Shown here piece by piece: positions 11,150 to 19,245 of a DNA stretch of 21,920 nucleotides. The position numbers and the translations under genes are program-made. The DNA is from a virus: positions 1 to 21,920 of the IMG/VR virus record IMGVR_UViG_3300048686_000566; one strand, 5' to 3'. The notes below the pieces were generated by a model. That model had not been told where the DNA came from, ran no database searches, and saw nothing but the letters and a program-made list of their open reading frames with translations. The number at the start of each line of letters is the position of its first letter. The first letter of the stretch is position 1.

Positions 11150-12475
11150 TTAATTAGAGGATGTATTGAACTTCTTAGTATCTACAATACGAACTGCACC
11201 ATCTACGATACGAGGAGTATACAGGTCTTTATCCTTCGTCGGGACTACCTTGTTAAGGATTGCATCTGCAATCTTTCCTGATACGTTATTCTTGATAAAT
11301 CTTGCGATATTTCTAGCTCCATACTCCTGAGAGTATCCACCCTCCGCTACAAATTCAACTAACGAATCTGTAGGCTTAATTGGCAGAGCTTCGAGTTGTA
11401 ACTTGGCAATCTTCTTAACATCTTCCTTGCTGAGTGCATGGAATACTACAATATCATCAATACGGTTCAAGAACTCAGGACTGAAGTGACGCTTGATAGA
11501 CTTGCGAATAATCTCCGATGAAATCTTCTCATCATTGGTTTTCTTTCTGTCGAATCCCATAGGTTCTTTATTAATTTCGGTAACACCTTGGTTAGAGGTG
11601 AAGATAAAAATAGATTGGCTGAAGTCCAATACCTGTCCGAGGTTATCGGTACAAGTGCCATCATCGAGAAGTGAGAGAAGGAAATCATAGAGCTTGTGAT
11701 GAGCCTTCTCAATCTCATCGAACAAGAATACCCAGCGATTAGATTGTTCTGCTTTCTCACCTAACAAACTCTTTTCGCTGTGCCCAATAAATCCTGGAGG
11801 AGATCCGATCAACTTAGCGTACTCATGCCCGTGAGAGTATTCTGCACAGTTGACCTTGAAGAAGTTACCGCTGAACTTCTCACCAAGGATTTTTGCAATC
11901 TGAGTTTTGCCCACTCCCGTAGGTCCAACAAACAAGAATGAGCTATGCTTTGTTAAACCAGAAGCCATGAGCTTCATGGCATTAATCAATGCATCTATAG
12001 CCTCGTCTTGACCAACAATGTTAGTGTTGAAATGAATACGAAGATTCTCAAGATCCTCAATCGAGGACATTCCTAGACTATCATTGAGTCCTCGATTCTT
12101 AGCCTTGCGCTTGAGCATAGCGAGGAACTTGTGTTCCATGCCACTCATAAACGTCTGAGCATTTAGATCCGTACAGATAAACTCCAGAGAGAATGGAGGA
12201 TATAGATCAATGATAGCCTTGTATGCAGCATTCAAAGCAATTTCACGATCTTCTACATCTTCAGGTAGCTGATCTACGAAGGCATCGCCCTCCATCATAA
12301 ACTTGCGAACAATAAATACCTTATAATCCTCCACCTTGATCGGTGTTTGTTCGGACATAATCTTTTTACGAAGTGAATCGTAAATCTTTTTTTCCTCCTC
12401 AAGGGAGAAACCACGAACAAAAAGAACTAAATCTAGTTCTGGAGAAACTACACGGTATGTTTTTTTGTTAGTCAT
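11150..12475 (-). CDS. ClpA/ClpB-type AAA+ ATPase with a distinct N-terminal domain
   Basis: A 441-residue protein. Residues about 1-130 form an N-terminal region I do not recognise (it contains MEGDAFVDQLPEDVEDREIALNAAYK). The rest is one AAA+ module of the Clp/Hsp100 D2 type: Walker A GPTGVGKT (184-191), pore loop SPPGFIG, Walker B VFLFDE (249-254), sensor 1 FTSNQG (292-297), Arg finger in PEFLNRIDD (R338), and sensor 2 GARNIARFI. It should use ATP to thread or remodel proteins in the cytoplasm. An MGF near residue 306 lies where ClpA/ClpX carry the IGL/IGF loop that contacts ClpP, but no ClpP is in view. Alternatives: a virion maturation or disassembly remodeler. Confidence 0.85.
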   Translation of the reverse strand: MTNKKTYRVVSPELDLVLFVRGFSLEEEKKIYDSLRKKIMSEQTPIKVEDYKVFIVRKFMMEGDAFVDQLPEDVEDREIALNAAYKAIIDLYPPFSLEFICTDLNAQTFMSGMEHKFLAMLKRKAKNRGLNDSLGMSSIEDLENLRIHFNTNIVGQDEAIDALINAMKLMASGLTKHSSFLFVGPTGVGKTQIAKILGEKFSGNFFKVNCAEYSHGHEYAKLIGSPPGFIGHSEKSLLGEKAEQSNRWVFLFDEIEKAHHKLYDFLLSLLDDGTCTDNLGQVLDFSQSIFIFTSNQGVTEINKEPMGFDRKKTNDEKISSEIIRKSIKRHFSPEFLNRIDDIVVFHALSKEDVKKIAKLQLEALPIKPTDSLVEFVAEGGYSQEYGARNIARFIKNNVSGKIADAILNKVVPTKDKDLYTPRIVDGAVRIVDTKKFNTSSN

Positions 12476-12806
12476 TAATTAAACTATCTAATTCGGTGAA
12501 TACTGAATTTTCTTGTCCCTTAGATGCCTTAGTTGTATTAGAGTCTGAAGGCTCCTCCATTTTAATAACTAACCCTAGAATCTTAATTACGTTATTTTTA
12601 GATGCCTGAGCTACTTTAAGTGAATCTACCATTAAAGCCTTGGCAGTAGAATCCATAGGGTTATTGTCCACCATTTCTCTGAAGAAACGGTGAGCATCCA
12701 AAGCGAGCTTTCTATCCTCTATGGATTCTTCTATTAGCTTTTTAGCTATTCTCTGAATTCTGGTTGGGCCAAGAATCGAAGTTTTCGGTATATAATTTGT
12801 TGGCAT
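12468..12806 (-). CDS. Helical protein, perhaps DNA-packaging related
   Basis: A 112-residue, nearly all-helical protein. Segments RIQRIAKKLIEESIEDRKLALDAHRFFREMV and TAKALMVDSLKVAQASKNNVIKILGLVIKM look like a helix-turn-helix plus oligomerising helices, as in some small terminase subunits, but the match is weak and it is not next to a large terminase here. AAGGAG lies 7 nt before the ATG. It overlaps the preceding gene by 65 nt in another frame and the next by 8 nt. Confidence 0.5.
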   Translation of the reverse strand: MPTNYIPKTSILGPTRIQRIAKKLIEESIEDRKLALDAHRFFREMVDNNPMDSTAKALMVDSLKVAQASKNNVIKILGLVIKMEEPSDSNTTKASKGQENSVFTELDSLIND

Positions 12807-12972
12807 ACATAAGCTCCTTCTTGGTATCTAGCATCCTTTTGTACTTGGAGTCAATGTTTTTCTGAACAAACCAAGTGAATACATTGTACCATTCGTCGTA
12901 AGTAATTTCCGTATCATGCGAAAACGCAGGATACCAAGGCAGATAAGGTGAATTAACTTCTAGATTATTCAT
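12742..12972 (-). CDS. Small hypothetical protein
   Basis: A 76-residue protein rich in aromatics (PYLPWYPAFSHD, YDEWYNVFTWFVQKN) with a charged helix. Its start overlaps the upstream stop as TAATG. Its last 65 nt also code, in another frame, for the first residues of 12468-12806, an unusually long overlap for this genome. Unknown family; no membrane segment. Confidence 0.5.
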   Translation of the reverse strand: MNNLEVNSPYLPWYPAFSHDTEITYDEWYNVFTWFVQKNIDSKYKRMLDTKKELMYANKLYTENFDSWPNQNSENS

Positions 12973-13202
12973 TATATAATTTCAATTCTAACAATGTCAG
13001 CACTTAAAATTTGTGCATTATTAGGTAAATTAAATTTAGCTTCGGTTTTTTTGATGGTTTCTATCACATCAGTTGTAATAGGGTGTTTTATTTTAAATTC
13101 CAAAGAAACTCTTACCGTAGTTTCTTCTGTAACTATTTGACTAGTTTGAGTCACAGTTAAAGGTACTCTTTCTTGTTTGTCTTTCCATAACCAATTTATC
13201 AT
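12972..13202 (-). CDS. Small hypothetical protein
   Basis: A 76-residue protein with a predicted beta sheet (TVRVSLEFKIKHPITTDVIETIKK, then AQILSADIVRIEII). It overlaps the 2OG oxygenase stop by 4 nt and the next start by 1 nt. No family recognised. Confidence 0.5.
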   Translation of the reverse strand: MINWLWKDKQERVPLTVTQTSQIVTEETTVRVSLEFKIKHPITTDVIETIKKTEAKFNLPNNAQILSADIVRIEII

Positions 13203-13801
13203 TTTAATGCTCCTGTGTAATGAATAACTAAGGAATATCGTGTTCCATTAGTTACAGGACTCACGCTATGATTAGTGAATCCATCCCATATTTTTAAAGA
13301 TAACTTATCTTTATGATTACTTAGTGGATATTCTTTACTATCAGAGTCGTACAGCGATAGCTCTCCACCAGAAAAGTTATCATTTAAAAGAATAGATGCG
13401 GTAGCCACCACTAATGGTCTAATACCATTCTCACCAGAGTTTAAATCGTGATGAATTTTAAACTCACCACCTTCTGTATACTTAAGAATCCAGAACCCAT
13501 GATATCCAGTAGCATATCTAAATGCTGAGTTTTTAAATCCCCAGTTTATATGCCTCATGCAACTTTCAGCTAAGAAGAATAAATCTGATAAAACAGATCT
13601 TATTCTCGGATCGCTATCATCCTTAGCTTCTCGAAAAGGATTTGCAATCTGATACTCCAAACACTTAGAATTGGAATACCATGTAGATACAGATCCTTTT
13701 TCATCAACTAACTCCATGAGTGTTTTTGCCACCTCTGGAGTTAATGCATTTTTTGCACTAATAAAAGTAGGTTCTGGGTTATGCGTTTTAACGCTTTCCA
13801 T
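13199..13801 (-). CDS. 2-oxoglutarate/Fe(II)-dependent oxygenase
   Basis: A 200-residue protein from the ATG at 13799-13801, which overlaps the upstream gene by 14 nt; a longer in-frame start would lie inside that gene. It has the double-stranded beta-helix pattern of prolyl 4-hydroxylase-like dioxygenases: H117-x-D119 (KIHHDL), a SILLN...GGELSLYD strand pair, distal H178 (TNHSVSPV) and R188 (GTRYSLVIHY), which binds 2-oxoglutarate. It should hydroxylate a protein, nucleic acid or sugar substrate; many large phages carry such enzymes. Substrate unknown. Confidence 0.82.
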   Translation of the reverse strand: MESVKTHNPEPTFISAKNALTPEVAKTLMELVDEKGSVSTWYSNSKCLEYQIANPFREAKDDSDPRIRSVLSDLFFLAESCMRHINWGFKNSAFRYATGYHGFWILKYTEGGEFKIHHDLNSGENGIRPLVVATASILLNDNFSGGELSLYDSDSKEYPLSNHKDKLSLKIWDGFTNHSVSPVTNGTRYSLVIHYTGALK

Positions 13802-13952
13802 GCTTGAACTTCTCGAAAGACTCATCGTCTTCATCCAGAAGATCCTCAGGATCAACTGGTCTGCCTTTCAAAGTATTATAGTTCTTAGGCTTCTTCTTTT
13901 CTTCTATTCTGTGAATAGGCTTTTCTTCTTCGTACTTCTTAGAATGTCCCAT
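13788..13952 (-). CDS. Small charged protein (54 aa)
   Basis: A 54-residue protein MGHSKKYEEEKPIHR..., very rich in K and E/D with RPVDPEDLLDEDDES near the middle, probably disordered. In-frame ATGs at 13973 and 13991 lie inside the upstream gene; the ATG at 13950-13952 avoids most of that overlap but has no clear ribosome-binding site. Function unknown. Confidence 0.45.
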   Translation of the reverse strand: MGHSKKYEEEKPIHRIEEKKKPKNYNTLKGRPVDPEDLLDEDDESFEKFKHGKR

Positions 13953-13965
13953 ATAAATAAATGTC

Positions 13966-14286
13966 TTATAAATCATCTGAAAGAGATCCAAATACAGCCT
14001 GTTCTAACTTTTGAGCTACTTTCCCATCCACAGGGAAAGACATAGCTACAGTCTCGTTTTCTGAATCCCAATACATAATAGCACAATCAGGATCTTTCTC
14101 CATCATGTCGTATACTAAATTATAAAGACAACAGTTCTTATAGTATTTTACAAATTCTGGAGACGCAGTAGAAATCATATGCTCCCCGTGATCCCTATTC
14201 ATGAAAAAGTTTAATTGAGCTAAAGTTACATATAGCCCATTTTTTTCAACCATGTAGGGTAGTCTAAAGAAATTATCGTCTTTCAT
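13966..14286 (-). CDS. Hypothetical protein
   Basis: A 106-residue protein MKDDNFFRLPYMVEKNG... with a helical middle (EFVKYYKNCCLYNLVYDMMEK), AIMYWDSENETVAMSF and a C-terminal helix. It lies directly after two strong hairpins (14297-14364). The start has no Shine-Dalgarno site. Unknown family. Confidence 0.5.
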   Translation of the reverse strand: MKDDNFFRLPYMVEKNGLYVTLAQLNFFMNRDHGEHMISTASPEFVKYYKNCCLYNLVYDMMEKDPDCAIMYWDSENETVAMSFPVDGKVAQKLEQAVFGSLSDDL

Positions 14287-14296
14287 AAGAATAAGA

Positions 14297-14364
14297 GTAG
14301 GGTAGGGGTGGTTTACAAGGCACTCCCCCTACCCTACAAGGATTAGTTAGGGGTTAACCCTAAC
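14297..14364 (-). promoter_or_regulatory. Two strong hairpins between DUF932 and the next gene
   Basis: A perfect 12-bp inverted repeat gtagggtagggg (14297-14308)/cccctaccctac (14326-14337) with a 17-nt loop, and a 7-bp one gttaggg (14346-14352)/ccctaac (14358-14364). On the minus strand the larger stem is followed by TCTTATTCTT and then the ATG of 13966-14286. It may act as a terminator, transcript-stabilising stem, or control of the next gene. Confidence 0.5.
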
Positions 14365-14377
14365 AGTATTTAGGTGT

Positions 14378-15157
14378 CTAGTTGGTGCTTCCAGCATACT
14401 GACTGGCAAGTTCCCACAATTGTTGGTTAAGATCAATGTCCAACTGGATATTGGAGATCGAACGAACCATGCGACGAGTCTGCTGGTTACGATATCCGCC
14501 TCGGATAAGATTCTCCTGCGCCACATTAAAAGTGCGCCAGAGGTCGTTACCAACATCCTGTTGGCGACGGGCAGTAGAGACTTCCTGAATAATAGCATTA
14601 TCAGGATCCGTGAAGCGCAACCGAGCGGCATCCGTGAAGAAGTCCATTCGAGAGCGTTCAGAAAGTTCAGTCTTTTGCCAACGATCAACCTTATCCTTCA
14701 GGACCGAGGCATTACTGACCAATCGACGAGAAGCATCCTTGACCTGCTGAGGATCAAATCCGATGTGACGAATGTGGATAGTACCAAAATCACTCTCGGA
14801 CACAACCGCACCATTCGAGCAGACAAGACGGAAGATACCCGCTTGCAGCTTGTAGCCTCCAAGACCATTGTGCGAATTCACAACAAGCATTTCGGGGAAG
14901 CTATCACCAACTGCGAAGTTCTTCACATCGAGGTCGCGGTGACGAAGGCGAACAATGTGCTTCGCATGGTCACGGCTCCACTTGCGGGAACCAACCTGAC
15001 GAGCCTTCCAAGCAGTCCAACCTTCTTCTTGGAGGATCTCAAGGATCTCCGTCGTAGGGAGAAACGAGTATCGGTCAGAGACACGACCTTCTTCGGGAGA
15101 CGTAGCAAAGACCGCAGGAGCCTCTGCACGGAGCATCTCTTCGTTAAAGAGGACCAT
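14378..15157 (-). CDS. DUF932-family protein
   Basis: A 259-residue protein of the DUF932 family found on phages and plasmids: SFLPTTEILEIL, EEGW, IVRLRHRD, EMLVVNSHNGLGGYKL, AGIFRLVCSNG, IRHIG, a long helical middle and a C-terminal NLIRGGYRN...R segment. Function of the family is not established; it is often found with single-strand DNA-binding or recombination genes, which fits its place after RecA. The start overlaps the upstream stop as TAATG. The gene is clearly higher in G+C than the sugar cassette. Confidence 0.85.
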   Translation of the reverse strand: MVLFNEEMLRAEAPAVFATSPEEGRVSDRYSFLPTTEILEILQEEGWTAWKARQVGSRKWSRDHAKHIVRLRHRDLDVKNFAVGDSFPEMLVVNSHNGLGGYKLQAGIFRLVCSNGAVVSESDFGTIHIRHIGFDPQQVKDASRRLVSNASVLKDKVDRWQKTELSERSRMDFFTDAARLRFTDPDNAIIQEVSTARRQQDVGNDLWRTFNVAQENLIRGGYRNQQTRRMVRSISNIQLDIDLNQQLWELASQYAGSTN

Positions 15158-15450
15158 TAGAGGCTACCCCCATAAGTTTCAGCGAAGGCTTCCTCACGGG
15201 TGAGGTTGCGATTCTTCTGATCCTTGGTCATGCGGAAACGCTTGCCAGTCTTTTCAGTGTAGTCCTCGATGGACTGGTAGCTAGGAGAAGTGTTAGCCGT
15301 AGCCTTAACTTCGACAATAGGTTGAGTTTGCGGAATCATAACTTTCTTTAGTTTTGGTTGAGTAATTTTGCGTCCAAAGGAATTATCGAAAGCATCAGAG
15401 ATCATGCCAGACACTTCTTCATAGAAGTTTTGCCAATTTCTGGTAGTCAT
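15157..15450 (-). CDS. Hypothetical protein downstream of RecA
   Basis: A 97-residue protein. The N-terminal helix MTTRNWQNFYEEVSGMISDAF is followed by a proline- and lysine-rich linker and a C-terminal basic helix (KRFRMTKDQKNRNLTREEAF). It is the first gene after the promoter at 15482-15509, with a leader of about 25 nt and GGAGAG 12 nt before the ATG. Unknown; its place between RecA and DUF932 suggests a recombination accessory role. Confidence 0.55.
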   Translation of the reverse strand: MTTRNWQNFYEEVSGMISDAFDNSFGRKITQPKLKKVMIPQTQPIVEVKATANTSPSYQSIEDYTEKTGKRFRMTKDQKNRNLTREEAFAETYGGSL

Positions 15451-15481
15451 GGTCGCTAAGTTCTCTCCTTGTGGTCCCCCT

Positions 15482-15509
15482 ATTATACCCGACCGCAGAA
15501 AACTTTCAA
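15482..15509 (-). promoter_or_regulatory. Sigma70-type promoter for 15450 and DUF932
   Basis: TTGAAA (15509-15504), 16-nt spacer, TATAAT (15487-15482). The -35 box overlaps the stop codon of the RecA gene. The predicted start near 15475 leaves a normal leader with a Shine-Dalgarno site. Confidence 0.75.
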
Positions 15510-16498
15510 GAAGAAATACCGAAAACTTTGTGAAGTGGAGCGAAGCCCTTCTCGGCTGGGTTCAGAAGCAATTCCTTGAACTCCTTAGACTGGAACTTAG
15601 AATCTGTTCCATCTACAGAGTACCAAGCACCTGCACGCTTTACTAGACCATCAGCCTCTAGCATCTGGAGAACTCCAGCATAAGGATCAAGACCTTCGTT
15701 ATACATGAGTTCAAATTCGCACTCACGGAAAGGCACGGATACTTTATTCTTTGTGTTGCGAACAGTACCCTTGATACCTACGACAACCTTATGCTCATCT
15801 CGAATCAGATCACTAGTTTTATTCGAGATAGTCTTTAAGTTCACTCCTAGGTAATACTCTAACGACTTGCCTCCCGCAGCCATTGTGGTAGGATCCCCGT
15901 ACATTACACCAACTTTGTTTCTAATTTGGTTGATGATTACGAGTGCTACTTTATACTTACGCATGAGAGGATTGATCTTTCGCAAACAAGCTCCCGTAGC
16001 CTTAGCTCTTACTGCACCCTGCATATTGTTACCGTCGTAGCTTTCAGCCTCGTACTCTGATTTTGAAGGCGAGACTGCGATACTATCGTATGCAATAACA
16101 ATAGGTGTGTCAGAGTCTGATTCTCTGATAGCCTTAATTGTATCTTCTATAACTTGGAAGCAATCTTCCAATGTTTCAGGTGCAGCGTAGATCAGCTTCT
16201 CAGGATCTAATCCTAGATGCGTAGCAAACTCAGGGTTGTACGCATTTTCAGAATCTACAAGCATAGTGTAGTATCCTGCTGATTGTGCTTCCTTAAGTAT
16301 ATGAGTTGCAAATACAGTCTTTGCTGTAGATGCTTCTCCGTGTATCTGTGTAATCATACCAATAGGAATACCTCTAGTGTAATTACCAGAGATAATCTTA
16401 TTGAGTGCATAACTACCTGTTGAAACAAATCCCATGTCGGGAACTTGCTCTGACAAAAGGCCCGCGTTTTTAAGTCTGTCTAATACTTCTTTGTTCAT
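15506..16498 (-). CDS. recA-like: RecA/UvsX-type recombinase
   Basis: A 330-residue recombinase that forms filaments on single-stranded DNA and drives strand exchange, used in phage replication and repair. Core: Walker A GEASTAKT (54-61, a variant of GPESSGKT keeping K60-T61), Walker B PIVIAYDS (D138), and the L2/allosteric segment NQIRNKVGVMYG, then GGKSLEYYLGV as in bacterial RecA. It lacks the long C-terminal acidic tail of bacterial RecA. TATAAT lies 5 nt before the ATG, and no strong Shine-Dalgarno site is seen. Confidence 0.9.
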   Translation of the reverse strand: MNKEVLDRLKNAGLLSEQVPDMGFVSTGSYALNKIISGNYTRGIPIGMITQIHGEASTAKTVFATHILKEAQSAGYYTMLVDSENAYNPEFATHLGLDPEKLIYAAPETLEDCFQVIEDTIKAIRESDSDTPIVIAYDSIAVSPSKSEYEAESYDGNNMQGAVRAKATGACLRKINPLMRKYKVALVIINQIRNKVGVMYGDPTTMAAGGKSLEYYLGVNLKTISNKTSDLIRDEHKVVVGIKGTVRNTKNKVSVPFRECEFELMYNEGLDPYAGVLQMLEADGLVKRAGAWYSVDGTDSKFQSKEFKELLLNPAEKGFAPLHKVFGISS

Positions 16499-16531
16499 AC
16501 TCTATTATAGAACACTTTGACTTTTTGGTCC

Positions 16532-16861
16532 CTAGCCTTTGCTATAAATCACTTCTTTTATTCCGTGATCATTTATTAGTTTTTGGCACCACTTGCAAGG
16601 CTTGGCGAGAAGATCATTCACTCGATACACGAAGATAGTAGTACCAGACAAATCAATACCTCTGCGAACAGCCTTATAGATTGCATGGCTTTCTGCGTGC
16701 AGAGTCTTATAGTTACCCGATCCAAACTTCGGGTGCGTCTTCTTTATGTTGTGGGCGCAAACAAGAACCTTGTTCTTGCGAGCTATGGCAGCACCGATCT
16801 TGAATCTACTCTTTGACTTTTTGGATTCAAGTCGTGCTGCCCGAATCGGCGGGGGTTCCAT
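16532..16861 (-). CDS. Zn-dependent cytidine/dCMP deaminase-like protein
   Basis: A 109-residue protein from the ATG at 16859-16861, overlapping the FmdB-like stop as TAATG. It has H55-A-E57 (TLHAESHAI) and P88-C89-K-W-C92, the zinc-binding and catalytic residues of the deaminase fold. The short length and the basic N-terminus (RAARLESKKSKSRFKIGAAIA) differ from the dCMP deaminase at 7084-7497. The substrate could be a free base, nucleoside, nucleotide or modified base; it cannot be fixed from sequence alone. Confidence 0.8.
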   Translation of the reverse strand: MEPPPIRAARLESKKSKSRFKIGAAIARKNKVLVCAHNIKKTHPKFGSGNYKTLHAESHAIYKAVRRGIDLSGTTIFVYRVNDLLAKPCKWCQKLINDHGIKEVIYSKG

Positions 16862-17070
16862 TAGTGCCACCCAGGTTTATAAACACCTTCACCAGTAATC
16901 TTGAATGAATGCTTACTAGCACCCAAGTAACGATACATAGTGGTAGGCTTCTTTTCCTTAGGGTCACATCTAGGGCAGTGAGGAACTGGATTATTGTGAT
17001 AATCCGTCATTGATTCAAATATCTCGTAAAGCATATCACAAGATGAACAATGATAATCATAAATAGGCAT
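16861..17070 (-). CDS. FmdB-type zinc-ribbon protein
   Basis: A 69-residue protein with the FmdB opening MPIYDYHCSSCDMLYE, C8xxC11 and C32xxC35 (PHCPRC), then a basic C-terminal part ending KPGWH. Small zinc ribbons of this type are common in bacteria and phages; role unknown, possibly regulatory or nucleic-acid binding. TAATG overlaps at both ends link it to MazG upstream and the deaminase downstream. Confidence 0.8.
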   Translation of the reverse strand: MPIYDYHCSSCDMLYEIFESMTDYHNNPVPHCPRCDPKEKKPTTMYRYLGASKHSFKITGEGVYKPGWH

Positions 17071-17402
17071 TAGCGATCATCTCCAGATCCTTGAATAACT
17101 CCACGATTTCTACGATCTTCTAGCTTCTTTAGAACACCCTCTGCAATACTATCAAGAGGAATATTAAGTTCATAAGCTATTGCAGAGATATACCAGAGAA
17201 CATCACCAAGTTCACTTGCAATATTCTCAGTATCCACTTTAGTAGCATTACCATGCTTGTCCCGCATGATCTTCTTAATCTTACCACAAACCTCACCAGC
17301 CTCACTGGCTAGACCTAGTGCAGGATAGTATAGGTTCCACCCAACATCAGGATAGACTGCGGTACGAATAGCCTCTTGTTGAAATTTATTGAAGTCGTTC
17401 AT
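17070..17402 (-). CDS. MazG-like nucleotide pyrophosphohydrolase
   Basis: A 110-residue protein with the MazG metal-binding pattern E34xxE37 (LASEAGEV) and E64xxD67 (SELGDVLWYI), and helix KKLEDRRNRGVIQGSGD as in phage MazG proteins. Such enzymes cleave NTPs or dNTPs to monophosphates; phage MazG proteins are proposed to lower ppGpp or favour deoxynucleotide supply. TATAAT lies 5 nt before the ATG. It is linked to the next gene by a TAATG overlap. Confidence 0.88.
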   Translation of the reverse strand: MNDFNKFQQEAIRTAVYPDVGWNLYYPALGLASEAGEVCGKIKKIMRDKHGNATKVDTENIASELGDVLWYISAIAYELNIPLDSIAEGVLKKLEDRRNRGVIQGSGDDR

Positions 17403-17408
17403 GGTATA

Positions 17409-18371
17409 TTATAGTCTTGCCTTGATCATTTCTTCTATTAGACTTTCAAAAGTATATTCAGGCTTCCATCCTAGAGTGTCTTTTAATTTAGAACAGTCAC
17501 CCTTTAAATCGTGTAATTCAGTTGGTCTGTAGTAGATTGGATCAATTGTTATATGATTTTCATAGTTCATTCCTAATCTTCTAAAAACTATTTCACAAAG
17601 TTCTCGGACTGAATGTGATTCACCCATAGCACAAACAAAATCATCTGGTTTATCGTGCTGTAACATCATCCACATCGCTCTTACATAATCTTTAGCATGA
17701 CCCCAATCTCTCGTTGCATCTAAATTTCCCAAGGCTAGTGTATGTTTTTTACCTTTGTAAATTTGCACAGCCCCATCAACTATTTTATTAGTTACAAAGT
17801 TCAAACCCCGTCTAGGTGATTCATGGTTAAATAAAATACCATTTGATATAAACATATCATAAGAAGTTCTATATGTTCTAGCAAGATTGTATGCATATAA
17901 CTTTGCACAACCATAAGGACTTACTGGCCGCATCAGAGTGGTTTCTCTTCTAAACCCATCTGAATCGAACTCGTTACCATACATTTCTGATGATCCTGCT
18001 TGATAAATCTTAGCTTTTGGACATAACTCTTTGGTGGCTTCTAATAAATTTAGAACACCTTGAGCATCAGCTAGTGTAGTGAACGTAGGTTGATCAAAAC
18101 TAACTCTAACGTGTGATTGTGCAGCTAAGTTATAAATCTCATCAGGATTACATTCTTTTAGAACTCTAAGTAATGAAGGGAGATCTGTCATATCTCCATA
18201 AACTAATTTTAGTTTATTAAGAATTCCTATTTTTTCTAATCTGCTAGTTTGGTTTTCTGGCACTGAGTGTCTTCTTAAAAGACCCCAAACTTCATAACCT
18301 TTACTTAAAAGTAACTCAGCTAAGTAAGATCCATCCTGTCCACTAATTCCTGTTATTATTGCTTTCTTCAT
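17409..18371 (-). CDS. gmd: GDP-mannose 4,6-dehydratase
   Basis: A 320-residue short-chain dehydrogenase that makes GDP-4-keto-6-deoxy-D-mannose from GDP-D-mannose. NADP-binding G8-I-S-G11-Q-D-G14 (TGISGQDGSYLAE), a VYGDMTD strand, NLAAQSHV, active-site SSEMYG near 127-132, Y153-x3-K157 (SPYGCAK) and ILFNHESPRRG, all diagnostic of Gmd. Its start lies within the last 29 nt of the epimerase/reductase gene. It is the first pathway step of the sugar cassette and supplies the following enzymes. Confidence 0.93.
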   Translation of the reverse strand: MKKAIITGISGQDGSYLAELLLSKGYEVWGLLRRHSVPENQTSRLEKIGILNKLKLVYGDMTDLPSLLRVLKECNPDEIYNLAAQSHVRVSFDQPTFTTLADAQGVLNLLEATKELCPKAKIYQAGSSEMYGNEFDSDGFRRETTLMRPVSPYGCAKLYAYNLARTYRTSYDMFISNGILFNHESPRRGLNFVTNKIVDGAVQIYKGKKHTLALGNLDATRDWGHAKDYVRAMWMMLQHDKPDDFVCAMGESHSVRELCEIVFRRLGMNYENHITIDPIYYRPTELHDLKGDCSKLKDTLGWKPEYTFESLIEEMIKARL

Positions 18372-19245
18372 ACCACTTTATAGTCTCCTTAATACCATCA
18401 TAGAATGAAGTAAATTTGAAATCGGGAAACAGAATTTTAAATTTCGTGTTAGACCCGTCTTTTCTATGTTGACCAACCATACTTCCATCAAATTTAATTT
18501 TAAGATTTTGATTTGTGACTGAACAAATAGTTTCAACCATATCTTTTATTGATAGATTTTCATCAGGAGCGACAATCAGCGGGTCAGAATCATTATGATT
18601 TTCTAATATGAGAGGTATTGCTGAACAAAGATCATCAACAAAAAGTTGTTGCCTTAAACTTTTTCCAGTTCCCCAAAAGGTAACTTCATCCTTTGCGTTC
18701 ATTATTTTTCTGATTGCTGCTGGTACAAAGTGAGATTTATCATTTTCAAAATTGTCCTCAGGACCGTAGATGTTTGAAGGTGAAAATGTAGAATAATTTA
18801 ATTCATACTGTTTTCTATAAGTATTTATTTGAACTAATAAACATCTTTTTGCGTACCCATATGAAAAGTTTGATTCCGCTGGAGGTCCACAAAATATATC
18901 ATTTTCAGAGAAGGGGTACTTTTTAAGCTTATCTGGAAAAATGCAGGTGCTAAGTGATGCTAAAAGTCTTTTTATTCCAGATAAATAGCAAGCGTGAACG
19001 ATATTAGTATTCATGCTTACATTGTTGTAAAAAAATGTTGCTGGATTCTCTAAGTTATCTTTAATCCCTCCTACAATCGCAGCTAAATGAACAACCGCAT
19101 CTGGTTTATGTTGTTCTAGCATCTTCATGCATTCATCAAATTTTAATAAGTTAAAATCCTTAGAAGATACATAAATCCAATCAGGTCTTATTAGTTTTAA
19201 CCTTTTGCCAACAAAACCAGAACCACCAGTAACTAAAACTTTCAT
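18343..19245 (-). CDS. GDP-L-fucose synthase-like epimerase/reductase
   Basis: A 300-residue SDR: TGGSGFVG at residues 6-13, HLAAIVGGI, S99-T100-C101 (LSTCIFP), Y129-x3-K133 (YGYAK), SPSNIYGPED and H172 (SHFVPA). The pairs Cys101 with His172 and Tyr129 with Lys133 match the epimerase and reductase residues of GDP-fucose synthase (Fcl). Next to a ColD-like enzyme it could instead act as ColC (GDP-colitose synthase), a close relative. It starts 1 nt into the end of the aminotransferase-like gene and overlaps Gmd by 29 nt. Confidence 0.8.
   Translation of the reverse strand: MKVLVTGGSGFVGKRLKLIRPDWIYVSSKDFNLLKFDECMKMLEQHKPDAVVHLAAIVGGIKDNLENPATFFYNNVSMNTNIVHACYLSGIKRLLASLSTCIFPDKLKKYPFSENDIFCGPPAESNFSYGYAKRCLLVQINTYRKQYELNYSTFSPSNIYGPEDNFENDKSHFVPAAIRKIMNAKDEVTFWGTGKSLRQQLFVDDLCSAIPLILENHNDSDPLIVAPDENLSIKDMVETICSVTNQNLKIKFDGSMVGQHRKDGSNTKFKILFPDFKFTSFYDGIKETIKWYEESNNNRN

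Noticed and set aside
14346-14364. Telomere-like TTAGGG motif
   Set aside because: It is half of a short hairpin and not tandemly repeated.
16504-16509. TATAAT before the RecA gene as a full promoter
   Set aside because: No acceptable -35 at 15-19 nt upstream (GGGACC at 17). Kept only as a note in the leaderless-promoter finding.
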